This document shows positions 12,545-24,944 of a stretch of DNA of 64,000 nucleotides, one piece after another. The notes under the pieces were generated by a model. That model worked only from the letters and a program-made list of their open reading frames with translations, had not been told where the DNA came from and searched no databases. The position numbers were made by a program, and so were the translations under genes. The number at the start of each line of letters is the position of its first letter. Positions within the stretch are counted from its first letter, which is position 1. Origin of the DNA: Anastrepha obliqua (Eukaryota > Arthropoda > Insecta > Diptera > Tephritidae); NCBI RefSeq assembly GCF_027943255.1, contig NC_072893.1, positions 101,253,784 through 101,317,783 of the forward strand. The letters are read 5' to 3'.

Positions 12545-13474
12545 AAGGGTGTTTTTTTTTAGAGGTTAGGTTTTCAAGATGAAATAAAACGTATATAATT
12601 TAATGTTATGGCCAAGAATTTAGCTTTATTATAAAGATAAGGGTTTGCCATTATGTTTTAAAAATGATTTCGGGCAAGTGGCCGCCGCGGCTGGCTCGAA
12701 TAAATTCCAGCCGAGAGGCCCAATTTTCGACCACTTTTTGCAGCAATTGGGGCCGTATGTCAGCAATAACGCGCCGAATATTCTCTTCCAAGACGTCAAT
12801 CGTCTCGGGCTTATCTGCGTAGACAAGCGACTTCACATAGCCCCACAAGAAATAGTCCAGCGGTGTTATATCGCACGATCTTGGAGGCCACGCCACAGGT
12901 CCACGGCGCGAGATAATGCGCTCACCAAAAGTTTCCTTCAATAAATCGATTGTTGCGTTGGCTGTATGGCATGTAGCGCCGTCTTGTTGGAACCAAAGGT
13001 CGTCCAAATCAACATCGTCCAATTCAGGCACGAAAAAGTCATTAATCATGGCTCTATAGCGCTCTCCATTGACTGCAACATTATGGCCGGCTTCATTTTT
13101 AAAGAAATATAGACCAATGATTCCCTCTGCCCATAGAGCACACCAAACAGTGACTTTTTGAGGATGTAACGGCGTCTCAGCAATGGCTTGTGGATTATGT
13201 TCACTCCAAATGCGACAATTTTGCTTATTGACATACCCATTCAACCAAAAGTGAGCTTCATCGCTGAACAAAATTTTCTTCGATGCGTCGCGCGAACCGA
13301 ACCATTATTTTCGTAATAAATTTGCACGATTTGCAAACGTTGTTCAGGTGTAAGTCTATTCATTATGAAATGGCAAACCAAACTGAGCATAAATCAAGTG
13401 ACAGCTGTCAAAAAGACCATCTACGAAAAAAGTAGTGCCAACTTGAAAAACTAACCTCTAAAAAAAACACCCTT
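12545..13474 (-). mobile_element. Internally deleted DD41D mariner element
   Basis: The terminal inverted repeats start AAGGGTGTTTTTTTTAGAGG (left) and end CCTCTAAAAAAAACACCCTT (right). They are flanked by TA at 12543-12544 and 13475-13476. Length is about 930 bp. The minus-strand start MNRLTPEQRLQIVQIYYENN (near 13365) is joined out of frame, after about 25 residues, to the catalytic part at 12651-13271, so the rest of the helix-turn-helix region is deleted. The catalytic part keeps FSDEAHFWLNG, WFQQDGATCHTA and CDITPLDYFLWG. I count 41 residues between the second and third Asp, the DD41D (rosa-type) spacing described from Ceratitis. Confidence 0.9.
12651..13271 (-). pseudogene. DD41D transposase, catalytic domain (206 codons open)
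   Basis: This is the catalytic portion of the transposase of the surrounding element. All three catalytic Asp residues are visible (FSDEAH, QQDGAT, PLDYFLWG) and the C-terminus ends GGHLPEIIFKT. The DNA-binding half has been removed by an internal deletion that also shifts the frame, so no functional protein is expected. It is a relatively young relic, because 206 codons remain open. Confidence 0.85.
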
Positions 13475-13479
13475 TACCT

Positions 13480-16260
13480 AGCAGACCTATAATACATTCA
13501 GGAAATTAGAACTTTCTATGCAAACAAAAAGCTATAATGAACTTATAAGTGAAGTTTTAAAGGCTACAAACCAAAATAAAGAGAAACCAATATGGGTGTG
13601 TCGTATGCGAACGCTTTAAAAGGTGAACCTCCTATTATTGTTAAGCCAAAAAATAAGCAATCGTTTGTAAAGACTAGGATTAATCTTAATAAAATTGAAG
13701 CCTCAAACATGAAAACTGATAGGCTATGAAACCAGCATTTGGCGGTGAGAGAAAACGCTGATAGTGTTGTAAAGAGAAACTAAAATCAGCTTAAGACAAC
13801 AATCTCAATAAAGATGTATGTGATTTCCAAAAAGAGAAAATGAATAATCCATAAATATTGGTAACACATACATATGAACGCTGAATATAAGGAGTTAATA
13901 AATAAAATTAAAAAATGCTGCAAACTTAAAATGCATTGAAATTTTTAGACAGAAAAGCAATAAGGGGACATTCAAATTGAAATCGAGTACACATTTTTTC
14001 TACAGGTCTTAGATCCACAAAAACTAAATATTGGTTGAGATCGCCGCCCCGTCCAATATGGGCCAACAGTAAAAAGAGGGTACTAGTTTTTGGGTTTCAA
14101 CCACAGTTCCTTAGAAAAGTGACAGCACTATCAACACCACTATGAAAAGTTCATAGTTACAACATTACAAACCAACTTTAATTCACAATGACTGCAAACT
14201 GCTTTATACAAAGAAATTCACGCGTTTAAAACTGGGGCACACTCATCATATATGTTAGACTCTGAAACCAAGAAATAAAATTCGTAAAATAAGTACAAGA
14301 AAGACTAAACCTGCCACGAATATTAGAACCACAACATAATTAATATTTCATTTTTATTTTTTATTTAATATCGCATTTTTATATTAAAGCCGTTCCTAGC
14401 CGCCGGTATAGTAACTTTAAGATTATTTTATAATTTACTTGTAAAATAAACTGAGAATAATAATAGCAAGTAACGAAGTGCAGTGAAATTATGGGTAAAA
14501 TACGCACGAACTTATGGACTGACCTGATATTTTCTATAAATTATTCGCAATTTCGCCAAAACTTGAAAACTTTAACCCTTCATATAAAACCAAGTCCCTC
14601 TGGGAGTACTACATGCGGCAAAGTTTCTCCTGGAGACATAATATTTCATAATTATTAGCGCATGTTCGTGTTTAGTAGTATTTTCTTTAAATTTTTGATC
14701 TGTGTTATTGGTTTTAAGAACACAAAAACTCTTTCAGTAAATATCTTTAAACCCAATCACAAAAAGCTGTAGCTTCCATGTAGGTACAATTGGCATTCAT
14801 TCAATTTATTTTGGTATTAAAAAATATTTGTTAAATAATTTTTCGATTGGGAAAGAGAATAAACAAAATTTCATTATTTTGGGTGTTTGTAGTAGGCAAA
14901 GGCGTAAATTCGACAAAAGGATTTTAAGTAACTACTTTGTATTTATATTCTAGGTAGTACACAAGTTTAAATAAGGAATTCAATTGCAATGACCCCTAAA
15001 TTTTCGGTATATTAAGCAAATTTCACCAGGGAGTATATTAATCTTTATGTACTCGTATAATAATAACTCTGCACAGAATACCATATTCTAAAAAGTCGAA
15101 GAATTTCAAAACGCAAAAATTCAAAATTTACTCAAGAGATTAAAATATTGTTTTTAGCTATACAACTTTCAAAGGTTGCCTATCACTTTGCAATAACCAA
15201 ATAGATCTTATATGAAACAAAATGAACATTTCGTTCCAATATATTATCATTTATTATATTTTACTTTACGGCAGAGCAGCGTAGGCGACACAATTGGTTT
15301 AAAATAGGAGATGTCCACTGACCTAAAAGATGCGAACATTTTATTTTTTAACCTTCATTTTGAAATCTTTCCCGTGTCCAGAAGTGCGACAATTAAAATT
15401 ATGTACATATTTATTTGAAAAGGAAGCCGTGTTAAAATTTAGGCGTTCTTGACAAAATATTTATTATAATTTCTATATATAAGTAAAGTGCACAATCTAA
15501 AAGTTTACACGGCTTGACACCGCTCTGTATTTTTGATATAATTTAATTAAAATATCTCAGTTTACATATCCGAAGAACTTAGACTTTATACGAGTTCGCA
15601 TCAATGCATTTAAACTAAAGCAAAGGTTGTTGTACCAATCAAGTTCGTTGCCTAAAATAATGTGGGTATAGACAGAATAAATAGACACATAAAATAAAGT
15701 GGGTATAAACAGAATTGAATGTGGGTATAGGCAGCAAATAGTTTCAATAAAACTAAAATTTACCATATTGATTGCAAAAAGTTTACCTTTTCTCTAAGCA
15801 TCTTTTAATAGACATAATGATTGGCATACTATATTTGACCACATGGAAATATTAAACGATTCGCTGTAATAAACTTCTTTAAAGACTCCGACAAAAAAAA
15901 CTATTAGGGATAAACAAATATGCCTGGAAATATTGAAGATGAGTACAAAAAAGTAAATTCTTCAAAGAGATCGCTGACTTCCTGAAGAATTATGGTTTGG
16001 AATTATGGAAGTTTCTCCGTACATTGGCGACTTAAGACGTATTTGAGGGCTACAATGTTACGCAATCATTTAAATCAATTTATAACAAAATACGGAATGC
16101 TGTTTTTGCTTCAAACAAATATGTTAAACAGAAAGCAGTAGTAGACGAACTACCCACACGTTGTGAACGCAAACTGCCGGACAATCATGCACAGCTGTGT
16201 GTATCTACATAGAAAAGTGTAACAATTAAAAACAGAGTTTGCTAAAATAAAATGCATGTA
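13480..16260. other. AT-rich intergenic, no supported gene
   Basis: Apart from the possible continuation of the RNase H-bearing LINE just after 13477, I see no domain or RNA. A short tandem GTGGGTATAnACAGAATnnA pattern lies at about 15660-15735. Confidence 0.4.
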
Positions 16261-16262
16261 AA

Positions 16263-16974
16263 TGCAAGGGCCATGTAAAATTTGCTACTAACTAATCAAT
16301 ATTTTTTCAAATTTTTTTTTTATTTTGAAGATTGAACATTGTCATTTATGAATGAAAAATAATATCGTTCAAATGACTGCCACGACTGGCATTACAGTAG
16401 GCCATTCGATCAACCCAATTTTTAAGCACATTTTCGATTGTTTGGGTTCCAATTTCATGAATGGCAACTTCGATTTCGTGTTTTAAAGCATCAATCGTCT
16501 CTGGATGGTTCGCATAGCATTTGCCCTTAACGGCTCCCCTCAAAAAATAGTCCAACGGGCTTAAATCACAGCTCCGAGGCGGCCAATTGATATCGGAATT
16601 TCGGCTGATTATTAGGTTTTCAAAAACGGTAGCCAAAAGTTCGAGTGTAATTTTGGCAGTGTGACAAGTTGCACCGTCCTGTTGAAACCAAATGTCGTCC
16701 ATGTCATCCTCTTCAATTTTTGGAAACAAAAACTCGTTGAGCATGTCACGGTAACGCTCGCCATTTACTGTAACCGCGGAAGAAGAAGAAGACTCACCAC
16801 TTTGGAAATAGGTTTTCAATATTTCCCAATTTTGTTCAAGCTTATAGCGTCCCACTTCGTAAATGTCAAACCTTTAAGTAAATTATGAACATATTTGACA
16901 TGTCATTTGTGTTACCATTCTCAAAAAAATAGGTGGTTCAAAAAGCAAACGCGACTATGGCTCACCCTGTAGTT
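16263..16974 (-). mobile_element. Short internally deleted DD41D mariner element
   Basis: The right end is GACTATGGCTCACCCTGTA. The left end, CAAGGGCCATGTAAAATTTGC, is a decayed counterpart. The minus-strand frame at 16346-16855 starts MGRYKLEQNWEILKTYFQSG and then jumps directly to AVTVNGERYRDMLNEF, skipping the rest of the HTH and the first catalytic Asp. The remainder has WFQQDGATCHTA and CDLSPLDYFLRG with 41 residues between the Asp residues. The in-frame deletion leaves a 169-residue fusion that cannot be an active transposase. Confidence 0.8.
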
Positions 16975-17896
16975 AGCTGTGACTATGATAATGTGATTAA
17001 CACCAACATTAATCATGGCGTGCCGTTAGCAGAGAAAGTGAGTATAACGTTTTTTTTTATTCTCTATGAATAGTGTACGTACTTCGAGTATCGCTGAGCT
17101 CCATAACTCTGAAGGTGTGGCCAATTTGAGACCCAGTGTTAACCGGCTTTCAAAAAAATTCACATTGCTGCTGAACGAGAGGATAATGAAATTGCAAGCT
17201 ATTGGTTGTTTTCAGCAAGCATTTGTTGTCATGCAGGTTCTTAAAGAATAATGAAACCTGGCTTAAAGACTTGATCGTTTTTGGAGAGCAGGATGAACAA
17301 AATTTTAATATAGAATTGAAGTTTTTATCTGTTTTTACGAACGAAATTTTTATCTGAAACGAAATTTCAAATTATTTTTTTCAATTACGTATTTATGAAT
17401 CCATACACAATTAGTAGTTCAGAAAAAACACTAGATTAAGTGGAGAAATCTCATAAATACCACTTTATACCCTCGAATGCTATGCGGTGTGCAAGAGCTC
17501 CGCACCGCCGAACAATTTTTAATAAAAAGGTTATAAAGACTGTGCCCAAAAATTATATTGTATTTATAAAATTATTCAAAAACTACATACACATATTGTG
17601 AGGAATAAAAATAAGTCTCTGTTTTACTTTCGCTCCCCTTTTAAGTAAAAATAAATTATGAATTTATCAGCCTAGGTTCCAACACACTGAGTTAGATGTG
17701 TATCAGAAATAAGTTGAGCCTGCCTAATAAGGGAAATATAAAATAGTCATGCATGCGCTATCTATCTAACTATCTGTAGCTAACTATCCGATGAATAAAA
17801 TTATGGCGGTTGCATCTATTTGAAAATATGCATATACACTAGGCCGGGTCGATTTGTGGGGAGGCAAAAAAATCGCCCATTGCTCTGTGAAAATCA

Positions 17897-18255
17897 TATT
17901 CTAGGGATCAAAATAAGAAACTTTGCCGAAGGAACCATACCTCTAAAACGAATTCTGATGTCCCCCAATTTGGGTCGAACTTTTTAGTTTCCTTTCTCAT
18001 GTAAAGGCCAAAAATGGTGATATTTTGAAATGATTGTATGGGGAACCCCCCAGGGGAGTCGCAGGGGGTGTGCCACTGGCATGGGTGGATCGGCCGTCCA
18101 AAGTTAGTGGGGGTCGGTCATACATTTGGACTCGATTGGAGCACTCTAAATGGGTCAAAGTGGGATTTTTCGTTCGACCCAAATTGGGGAACATCAGAAT
18201 TCGTTTTAGAGGTATGGTTCCTTCGGCAAAGTTTCTTATTTTGATCCCTAGAATA
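17897..18255. repeat. Foldback element, 84-bp arms and 191-bp loop
   Basis: The left arm, 17897-17980, begins TATTCTAGGGATCAAAATAA. The right arm, 18172-18255, ends TTATTTTGATCCCTAGAATA. By eye the arms are reverse complements with about one mismatch. The 191-bp loop is GC-rich for this window (GGGGAACCCCCCAGGGGAGT within it). The short frames across it on both strands are by-products of the symmetry. It is probably a MITE or foldback transposon; no target duplication was obvious. Confidence 0.85.
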
Positions 18256-18722
18256 CACACATAGATACACACATAGATACAACAGCGTCCTTTTAACTAC
18301 AATGGAATTTTGCCACTAAAAATGGCATAATTTAAACTAGGCATAACTCAGATAGTAGCAAAATGAGATTTAGAGTCAATACATTTTTAGGAACTAGTAC
18401 CTGCACCAAGGGAAAAGTCAGAGCAGGTAAGCGGGAAAATCGTGCTGCTTACGGACAGAGAAATCTGACGATTCCATTGAAAATTTTGACATATTCTACC
18501 ATAAACACACTCAGAACGTTTTGATAACTGAGCCATATTATAGTAGTGTTGCTTACAGTGACTTGAAAAATTTATCTCGGCAAAGCCATGAAATTAAATC
18601 ACGAAAATTTGCGCCCGATTATTTTTCACAATTTTCGACTTGGATTAACAAGACAAGAATGCATGTATGAACTAAAGAAATTATACTGCGAGGAAGCACA
18701 ATTCTTTATATATATATATATA

Positions 18723-18930
18723 ATTGGCGCGTACACCCTTTTTGGGTGTTTGGCCGAGATCCTCCTCCTATTTGTGGTGTGCATCTTGATGATCATTGCC
18801 TGCCGAGGGGCGACCGCTATTAGAAAAATGTTTTTCTTAATTTTGGTGTTTCACCGAGATTCGAACCGACGTTTTCTCTGTGAATTGCGAATGGTAGTCA
18901 CACACCAACCCATTCGGCTACGGCGGCCGC
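18723..18930 (-). repeat. tRNA-derived SINE copy, internally deleted
   Basis: Read on the minus strand, the head is CGGCCGCCGTAGCCGAATGG (A-box-like TAGCCGAATGGG), followed about 50 bases later by GGTTCGAATCTCGG (B box). The body then runs CCTCGGCAGGCAATGA and ends CACCCAAAAAGGGTGTACGC with an (AT)n tail at 18708-18722. About 90 bp of the body present in the 20.6-kb copy is missing. Confidence 0.8.
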
Positions 18931-19428
18931 ACAATACTTTAACATCGTAAAAAAGCGGATACAATGATCATAGTCGCTGTTTGCTCATCGCCGAATTCCG
19001 GGAAGCTCGTCCAAAATCAATTGATGTGCTAGAAAATATCGATGATGATCACCTTGTGTTAAAAAAGGAGTTTCGGGTTAGATTACACACAATTTCAAAA
19101 TTGTTTCAAACGAATGCAAAGGTAGATAATTTGGAGAATAAAGCAATAAAACCGTTTTCAACCGCCAATATTAATTTTTCCATTTTTAGACCAGAAGCAA
19201 CCCTCGCATTCGATTGACCAGAAATTGATGATTAGGGTAATTCGCTTACGAATAATTATAACTACAATATGTTCACCTTCTGCTCATATTACTAGATGTT
19301 AACCGCAGCTTCGCAGTTAGGGCTGCGTTTCTGGAGTCAAATATTTGATAACATTTTTTTTACTTACGAACCAAATAATAATTTAGAATTGCGTTTCTCT
19401 GACTATTAACAATTTTTTACTACACGTA

Positions 19429-20300
19429 CAGTGCCTCGCAAAATATTCGGAAATATTTTTTCAAGGTTATAACATATCAGAAACTCCTTTCAGTTTTAAG
19501 TTATTGCTATAAAACTAAATCAGCTCTTTCAAGCTATAATTTAATTACAATTTTTTTTTTCAATCACAAGCGTAAGTAAATAATGCATTAGTTTCAAAAA
19601 TATGTGAATTCATTTTACAAAAGTATTCGAAAAAACAATTCCAGACATACATATAATACATGTTTTTTTTTAAACTAATATCTAGTAGTAAATACCTCTT
19701 CATTTTAATAACTTCTCTTAATCTATTCTGCCTGGGAAACCCAACTTTCGCGTTCTAAAAGCTGAAATCTCTGCCCATTCTTTGAGTATCGCTGCTTTTA
19801 GGCTGTCCCTTGACGTAATTTCGTGTTTCCGGAAGGCATGCTACAAATGTGCCCAGAAGTGCTCGATCAGATTCAGATCCGGCGACTGAGGTGGTGTTTC
19901 CAAAACATTGGGGGTCTTATATAATGTCCAATGCTTCGTAATGTGAGCTGTATGCTTTGGGTCGTTATCTTGGTGGTATATAGTAAGGCCCAAGTTTATT
20001 GACGCTAGTACTCAAATTCTCCTTTAATATTTGAATATAAAGCCGATGGTCCATTTTGTCACTCATGCATCCCCACAACATTGCATTGCCACCACCGTAC
20101 TTAACTGAACACATTGTATTATTGTAGTGCATTTCGGAATTGACTTTTCGCCACACTTTATTACCACAATCTGGCCTAAAAATGTTGACTTTAGTATCAT
20201 CATCTTTTGACGAAAACCCGATGTTACGATCGATAAACTTTTCTGCGAATTCCAACCGTTTTTTTCGTTTTTCGCCTAAACTTTCCATTACTACCACGAT
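19429..20300 (-). pseudogene. Truncated Tc1-like transposase (DD34E)
   Basis: The left end is ACAGTGCCTCGCAAAATATT, a Tc1-like terminus. On the minus strand the frame gives RLEFAEKFIDRNIGF, DDDTKVNIFRPDCGNKVW, GGGNAMLWGCMS, then (after a frameshift near 19970) QDNDPKHTAHITKHW and PPQSPDLNLIEHFWAHL. I count 34 residues between the second acid and the Glu (DD34E). The N-terminal DNA-binding part and the right terminus are missing, with unrelated sequence from about 20300. A stop after WAHL marks it as dead. Confidence 0.8.
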
Positions 20301-20643
20301 ATATTTGGATGGGGGCGGAGGGGTATGGGACGTGGCACCACCCACCACGCCCAATAGAAAGAGCAAGGTCACACCATTACAACGAAGAAAGTCCCAACCT
20401 CCTAGCATACCTATAGAACCCCGAGGAAACGCTTAAAAATTACGACTGTATTTGCATCTTGTACTGAACTATCGTTAAAGATAAATGTATAAAGCACTTT
20501 TTAACCCAGCAAGCACCTTACTTAGGTTTTATAATTTATACTATTTATGAAAATGTTGTATTATCGTAAAATTTATAAGTGACCCTGGCAAAAAATTTAT
20601 TATTTTTATAAAAATTTTATTTTATAAAAGCTTTTTGTTTTTC

Positions 20644-20950
20644 GGCCGCCGTAGCCGAATGGGTTGGTGCGTGATTACCATTCGGAATTCACAGAGAGGT
20701 CGTTGGTTCGAATCTCGGTGAAAGCAAAATTAATAAAAACATATTTCTAATAGCGGTCGCCCCTCGGCAGGCAATGACAAATCTCCGAGTGTATTTCTGC
20801 CATGAAAAAGCTCCTCATAAAAATATCTGCCGTTCGGAGTCGGCTTGAAACTGTAGGTCCCTCCATTTGTGGAACAACATCAAGACGCACACCACAAATA
20901 GGAGAAGGAGGTCGGCCAAACACCTAACAGAAGTGTACGCGCCAATTATT
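20644..20950 (+). repeat. tRNA-derived SINE, most complete copy
   Basis: The copy starts GGCCGCCGTAGCCGAATGGG (A box TAGCCGAATGGG) with B box GGTTCGAATCTCGG at 20707-20720. The body contains GCGGTCGCCCCTCGGCAGGC and GGTCCCTCCATTTGTGG. It ends near AAGTGTACGCGCCAATTATT with a short TTTA-rich tail. Length is about 305 bp. The internal Pol III boxes explain its head. It is not a free-standing tRNA gene because no acceptor stem can pair. Confidence 0.85.
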
Positions 20951-20967
20951 TATTTATTTAACATGTA

Positions 20968-22208
20968 CTACTGTGGGCAAAAAGTAAGGTGAATTTATTT
21001 GTCAAACTTCGCGGAATTAAAATTTCGCTCTAGTTATTTTTTTTCATGAGTTGGCAGCACTGTTAATAACATCTGGGCCAACTTTCATGTGAATGTCATT
21101 ATCAGTAATATATTTACGCTTGTGTTTACCAAACGACCAAGAGTGCATTTTTCGATTTTTACAATGTCTGATTTGATTGAGCAGAGAAGTGCCATCAAAT
21201 TTTGTTTGAAATTTCGGCTACGGAAACGTTTAGCATGTTGCAGAAGGCATTTGATGATTCGACCATGTCCCAGAAAAATGTTTATAAGTGGTACAAACAC
21301 TTCAAAGAGGGTCGAGAACGTGTTGATGACTTGGAGCGCTCCGGACATCGACGTCAACAGATGACCAACACGTCAATAAAGTTAAGGAGTTAGTGCTCAA
21401 AAATCGTCGGTTGACTGTTAAAGACCTTACTGATATGATCGGAATATCAGAAGGATCTGTGAAAACCATTTTGAAAGACCACTTGGGCCTACGAAAAGTC
21501 AAATCTCGTTTGGTACCGAAAACTCTCAATTTCTTGGAAAAAAGTCGTCGCGTTGATGTGTATGCAACAATGCTTTCAGACTACCAGGACAAGCTCAAAT
21601 GCATCATTACGGGAGATGAGACTTGGATTTATGCTTACGACCCTGAAACAACCGACCAATCAAGCGAATATCGTGCTAAAGGCGAGGCCAGACCGAAAAG
21701 AGCACGTCAAAGTCGTTCAAAAATAAAGGCCATGATGACATTTTTTTTTCTATTTTCGTGTTGTGGTGCACTATGAATTCCTTCCACCTGACCAAACTGT
21801 TAATAAAGAATATTATTTGAGCGTTATGCGTCGTTTACGTGAAGCAATTCGTCTAAAAAGACCAGAATTATGGGCCAACAACTGCATCACGATAATGCAC
21901 CGTCTCACACTGCACTCGTTCTTCGTGACTATTTCGCCAAAAAATCCACGCATATCGTTCCGCAACACCGTATTCGCCTGATTTGGCTCCGTGTGACTTC
22001 TGGCTATTCCCAAAACTCAAGAGACCACTCCGGGGAAAGCGTTTCGAGTCGATTGAAGAGATAAAAGCTGAATCGAAGAAGGTGCTGATGGCTATACCGG
22101 AAATGGACTATTTGGCATAAGTGTATTTCATCGAGTGGGGATTATTTTGAAGGGGATGAAATTGATTTACAAGAATAAATAAAGATGTTTACTTTTTGCC
22201 CACAGTAG
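20968..22208 (+). mobile_element. Full-length but frameshifted DD34D mariner
   Basis: The ends are perfect inverted copies for the first bases (TACTACTGTGGGCAAAAAGT at 20966, and its reverse complement ending at 22210), with TA targets. The plus strand encodes, across at least five frameshifts, MSDLIEQRSAIKFCLKF, MLQKAFDDSTMSQKNVYKWY, LTVKDLTDMIGISEGSVKTI, GDETWIYAYDPET (first Asp), HHDNAPSHTALVLRDYF (second Asp) and a shifted version of the PDLAPCDFWLFPKLK block. Second-to-third spacing is 34 residues after frame correction. The element is complete in length (about 1.24 kb) but cannot encode a transposase. Confidence 0.9.
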
Positions 22209-22489
22209 TATATATGTATATTTTTAAACAACAAACCGCCGCAGGCGAAAATTTGTACTAAAAAATCGCGCGATTTGGTATTCTAAATGTTCACTTTTTA
22301 TGAAAATATTATTTTATCGCGAAAGTGAGAACTTTTTAAAATAATGATTTATCGAAGGCCAAAGGTTAATTTAACTCTTTTAAAAACGACTACTAATAGT
22401 TTTATCGAACCTTATTGTTGGTTTACAGAGTTTCTTCGGTTTCGCTTTATTCTTTTCTCATTATCGTTCCTTTGACAGTTCGTTCAGAA

Positions 22490-22730
22490 GAACATTTGTA
22501 ATACCGTGCAAAATAAATGCGACGATTGGGGTATCGGGATCTTCACATTCTCTGTGACATGCGGAGCTATCACTGTTTAACAGGTTCGAGAAGTGTTCCC
22601 TCCATAATTTAAATTGCTCTGGATGTCAGTCACCAGATCGCCGTCTTTGTTCTTACAGGAAAACGCCCCGGTCTTAAAACCTTTTGTGAGCCGCCGAACT
22701 TTCTGGTAGAATGTGTGTTTGTGTTTAAGT
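22490..22730 (-). pseudogene. LINE ORF2 fragment between EN and RT
   Basis: Minus-strand translation reads FYQKVRRLTKGFKTGAFSCK, then NKDGDLVTDIQS, and after a frameshift LWREHFSNLLNSDSSACH. This is the linker seen between endonuclease and RT in several insect LINE clades. Nothing else of the element is recognised nearby. Confidence 0.6.
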
Positions 22731-22739
22731 AAAATAAGT

Positions 22740-23855
22740 GTCTGTAATAGGGCATTTTTTAAAGCTTATGCAAATATTAAGCATTTTTAAATTTATTTCT
22801 TTTTTAATTTATAAAACGTACTATAAATCAAAAGGCTGATATAGTGACTACATTTGTGTGTTATAATTTTTAAATTCGATCCAAGCACTTAGACATTATA
22901 AGCAAATTTATCGTGGTAGAAATGGAAAGCAAGCCCGAGCCACTTATAAGCGGCTTAATGAGTGGTGATCGCCTCTTTTTTAATGTTTTTTCCTTTATTT
23001 CTTAAATTAAACATTATTTTTCCCATATTTTAAAAAATAATTTATTACAAATGAAAACTACCGAAAGCATTGAATTTTACTAACAGAATGAATGTTAAAT
23101 TCTATCAATGGCGACGTGATTTGTGTGTATAACGGTTGCCTTTGCATAGCCTATTAAGATTTAAAATTCGGAATACTTATGTGATGTGAATTCAAGCCAG
23201 TTCATGCGGCCATAGCGGCTTACACTCACAATTTTTTTTTTTAATGTTAAAGTATTTCTTTCAAGAGAAAGCTAAATATGTATATGTATTAAAAAAATCA
23301 ATTTTTGAACGTATACCCGAGATAAAATAATTTTTTTTTTGTACTTTCTACGAGGAAAATGAGATTTCCGAAACTTTTGTGAGGGACTGTCTATATACTG
23401 GGTTCCATTAGCTATACTTTTATTTCAACTAAACACTATCATCGAGAGCAAGCATTCATAATTAATTGTAGGTACGTTCGAAAGAAGAGGTGAGATTTTT
23501 TTACTTGAAAGTATCATACTTAGCGACTCAATATAATCTTCACCGCCGAGAAGCACAGAATGTTGCACGCGTTATGCTTCGGGATATTGTGCATTAGGGT
23601 GGAGGTTTTTTTTGTTAAACGCTTTTGGCAAAGCTGCAGAAACGTTAAATTCAACCTTTACATTTTCACTTCCCAAAATTATATACATACATGCACATAT
23701 ATTTACTTAAGACTTTTTTCATTTTAGTCCGAATACCACATTTTATAGAATCGACGCACAAAAAAAATTAAAAAAATGTAAATATTGTTTACCACTATTA
23801 TAATTAATGGCATTTTCATCTCTATAAACCCTCTTTGGTTATAAAATCACGAACC
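22740..23855. other. AT-rich intergenic, no supported gene
   Basis: The sequence has many A/T homopolymers. I see no coding frame, RNA gene or repeat boundary that I can support. Confidence 0.4.
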
Positions 23856-23859
23856 AATT

Positions 23860-24010
23860 TTTTATAACAGCCTTCGCCCCTCGACAGGTAAGGACGAACC
23901 CCCAAATATATTTTTGCCATGGCCATCCTCTCATTAAAACCATCTTAGTAATACTGTAGTTCCCGCCATTTGTGGGGCAACTAGTTAGAACTTTGCGCGC
24001 CACAAAATTA
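23860..24010 (+). repeat. Divergent tRNA-derived SINE body
   Basis: GCCTTCGCCCCTCGACAGGT, then TTTTTGCCATGG, then CCCGCCATTTGTGGGGCAAC and GCGCGCCACAAAA follow the order of the SINE body at 20755-20900. The A and B boxes are absent. It is an old, head-less copy. Confidence 0.6.
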
Positions 24011-24019
24011 GTTTCAATT

Positions 24020-24940
24020 CATTGCAGCAGCCAACTTTCTCAGTTTTTCATTTTAGGTGTCCATATATTGGTGAACAATTAATTAGCAGTACTCCGCACA
24101 AATGCAGGTTAGAAGCTATTGCAGAAGTAAGCAGAAGAGAAATATGAAGATTTCGTGTTAAAATATAATTGTTTTAATGTTGTCAGTGAGATAAGAACAA
24201 TGGCTGTGAATCAAGTACATACCATACCGATTAAAAAAAAAAATTATGAAATGAACAACACAATGGCAATTGCGTGAAGTGTATGTATGCAATCAACAGA
24301 TTAGTTATTAAATTAAGTAAACAAAATCATGATCAAAAAGACAATTGAAAATGATGTTTGCCGCTGCTAGCCAATTAAAACCTCCCTTTAATTCTAAAAG
24401 CTAAGGAAGGGAATCATAAGAGCACCGCATGAGCGCATGACTTTATAAATAATTTCATATTAATCGAAAAGCCCTGACTAATTGTTCAGAAAATCAAGTT
24501 TTCAACGGATTTTAAAATTTAATTTATTTTTTAAATTCAAATTATTCAAATTATTGCATTCCACGGAAACTAAAGGTAATACCACGCATTAAAGGTACTC
24601 ATGATTTCGCCATATCTGGTGTCCAAAATTTGCCACCAATTAACTTGAAAACATGTTGCCAGCTAGTAGGTACGAGTAGCGTTACTTGTTTGCACGCAAA
24701 TCACTAATGACTAAAATTTGCTCGCTTTGTCACATGTTTATCTTTTGTGTTAAACTGGCATCACTAAAAAAATGAGTTTATTTGGCACATTTATCAAATT
24801 CTTTTTTGCACCCGGACGATTTTTCCGTTTTGATTTCCATTTAATTTAATGAGACCATGGCAAATTTATAACTAAAAGCTTCATTTCTAAGGCGCACTCA
24901 CACTTCAACTGTTATATCTTTCTAAAGTTCCCACATATTT
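24020..24940. other. AT-rich intergenic, no supported gene
   Basis: No domain, RNA gene or terminal repeat is recognisable here. Confidence 0.4.
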
Positions 24941-24944
24941 CCAG

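Noticed and set aside
18034..18272. Overlapping frames on both strands
   Set aside because: They are produced by the 84-bp-arm foldback, whose symmetry opens frames on both strands.
20140..20436. 98-codon plus-strand frame
   Set aside because: It is antisense to the Tc1-like transposase relic.
20644..20725. tRNA gene suggested by A and B boxes
   Set aside because: There is no acceptor stem or anticodon loop that can fold, and the same head recurs with a common body in several copies: a SINE.
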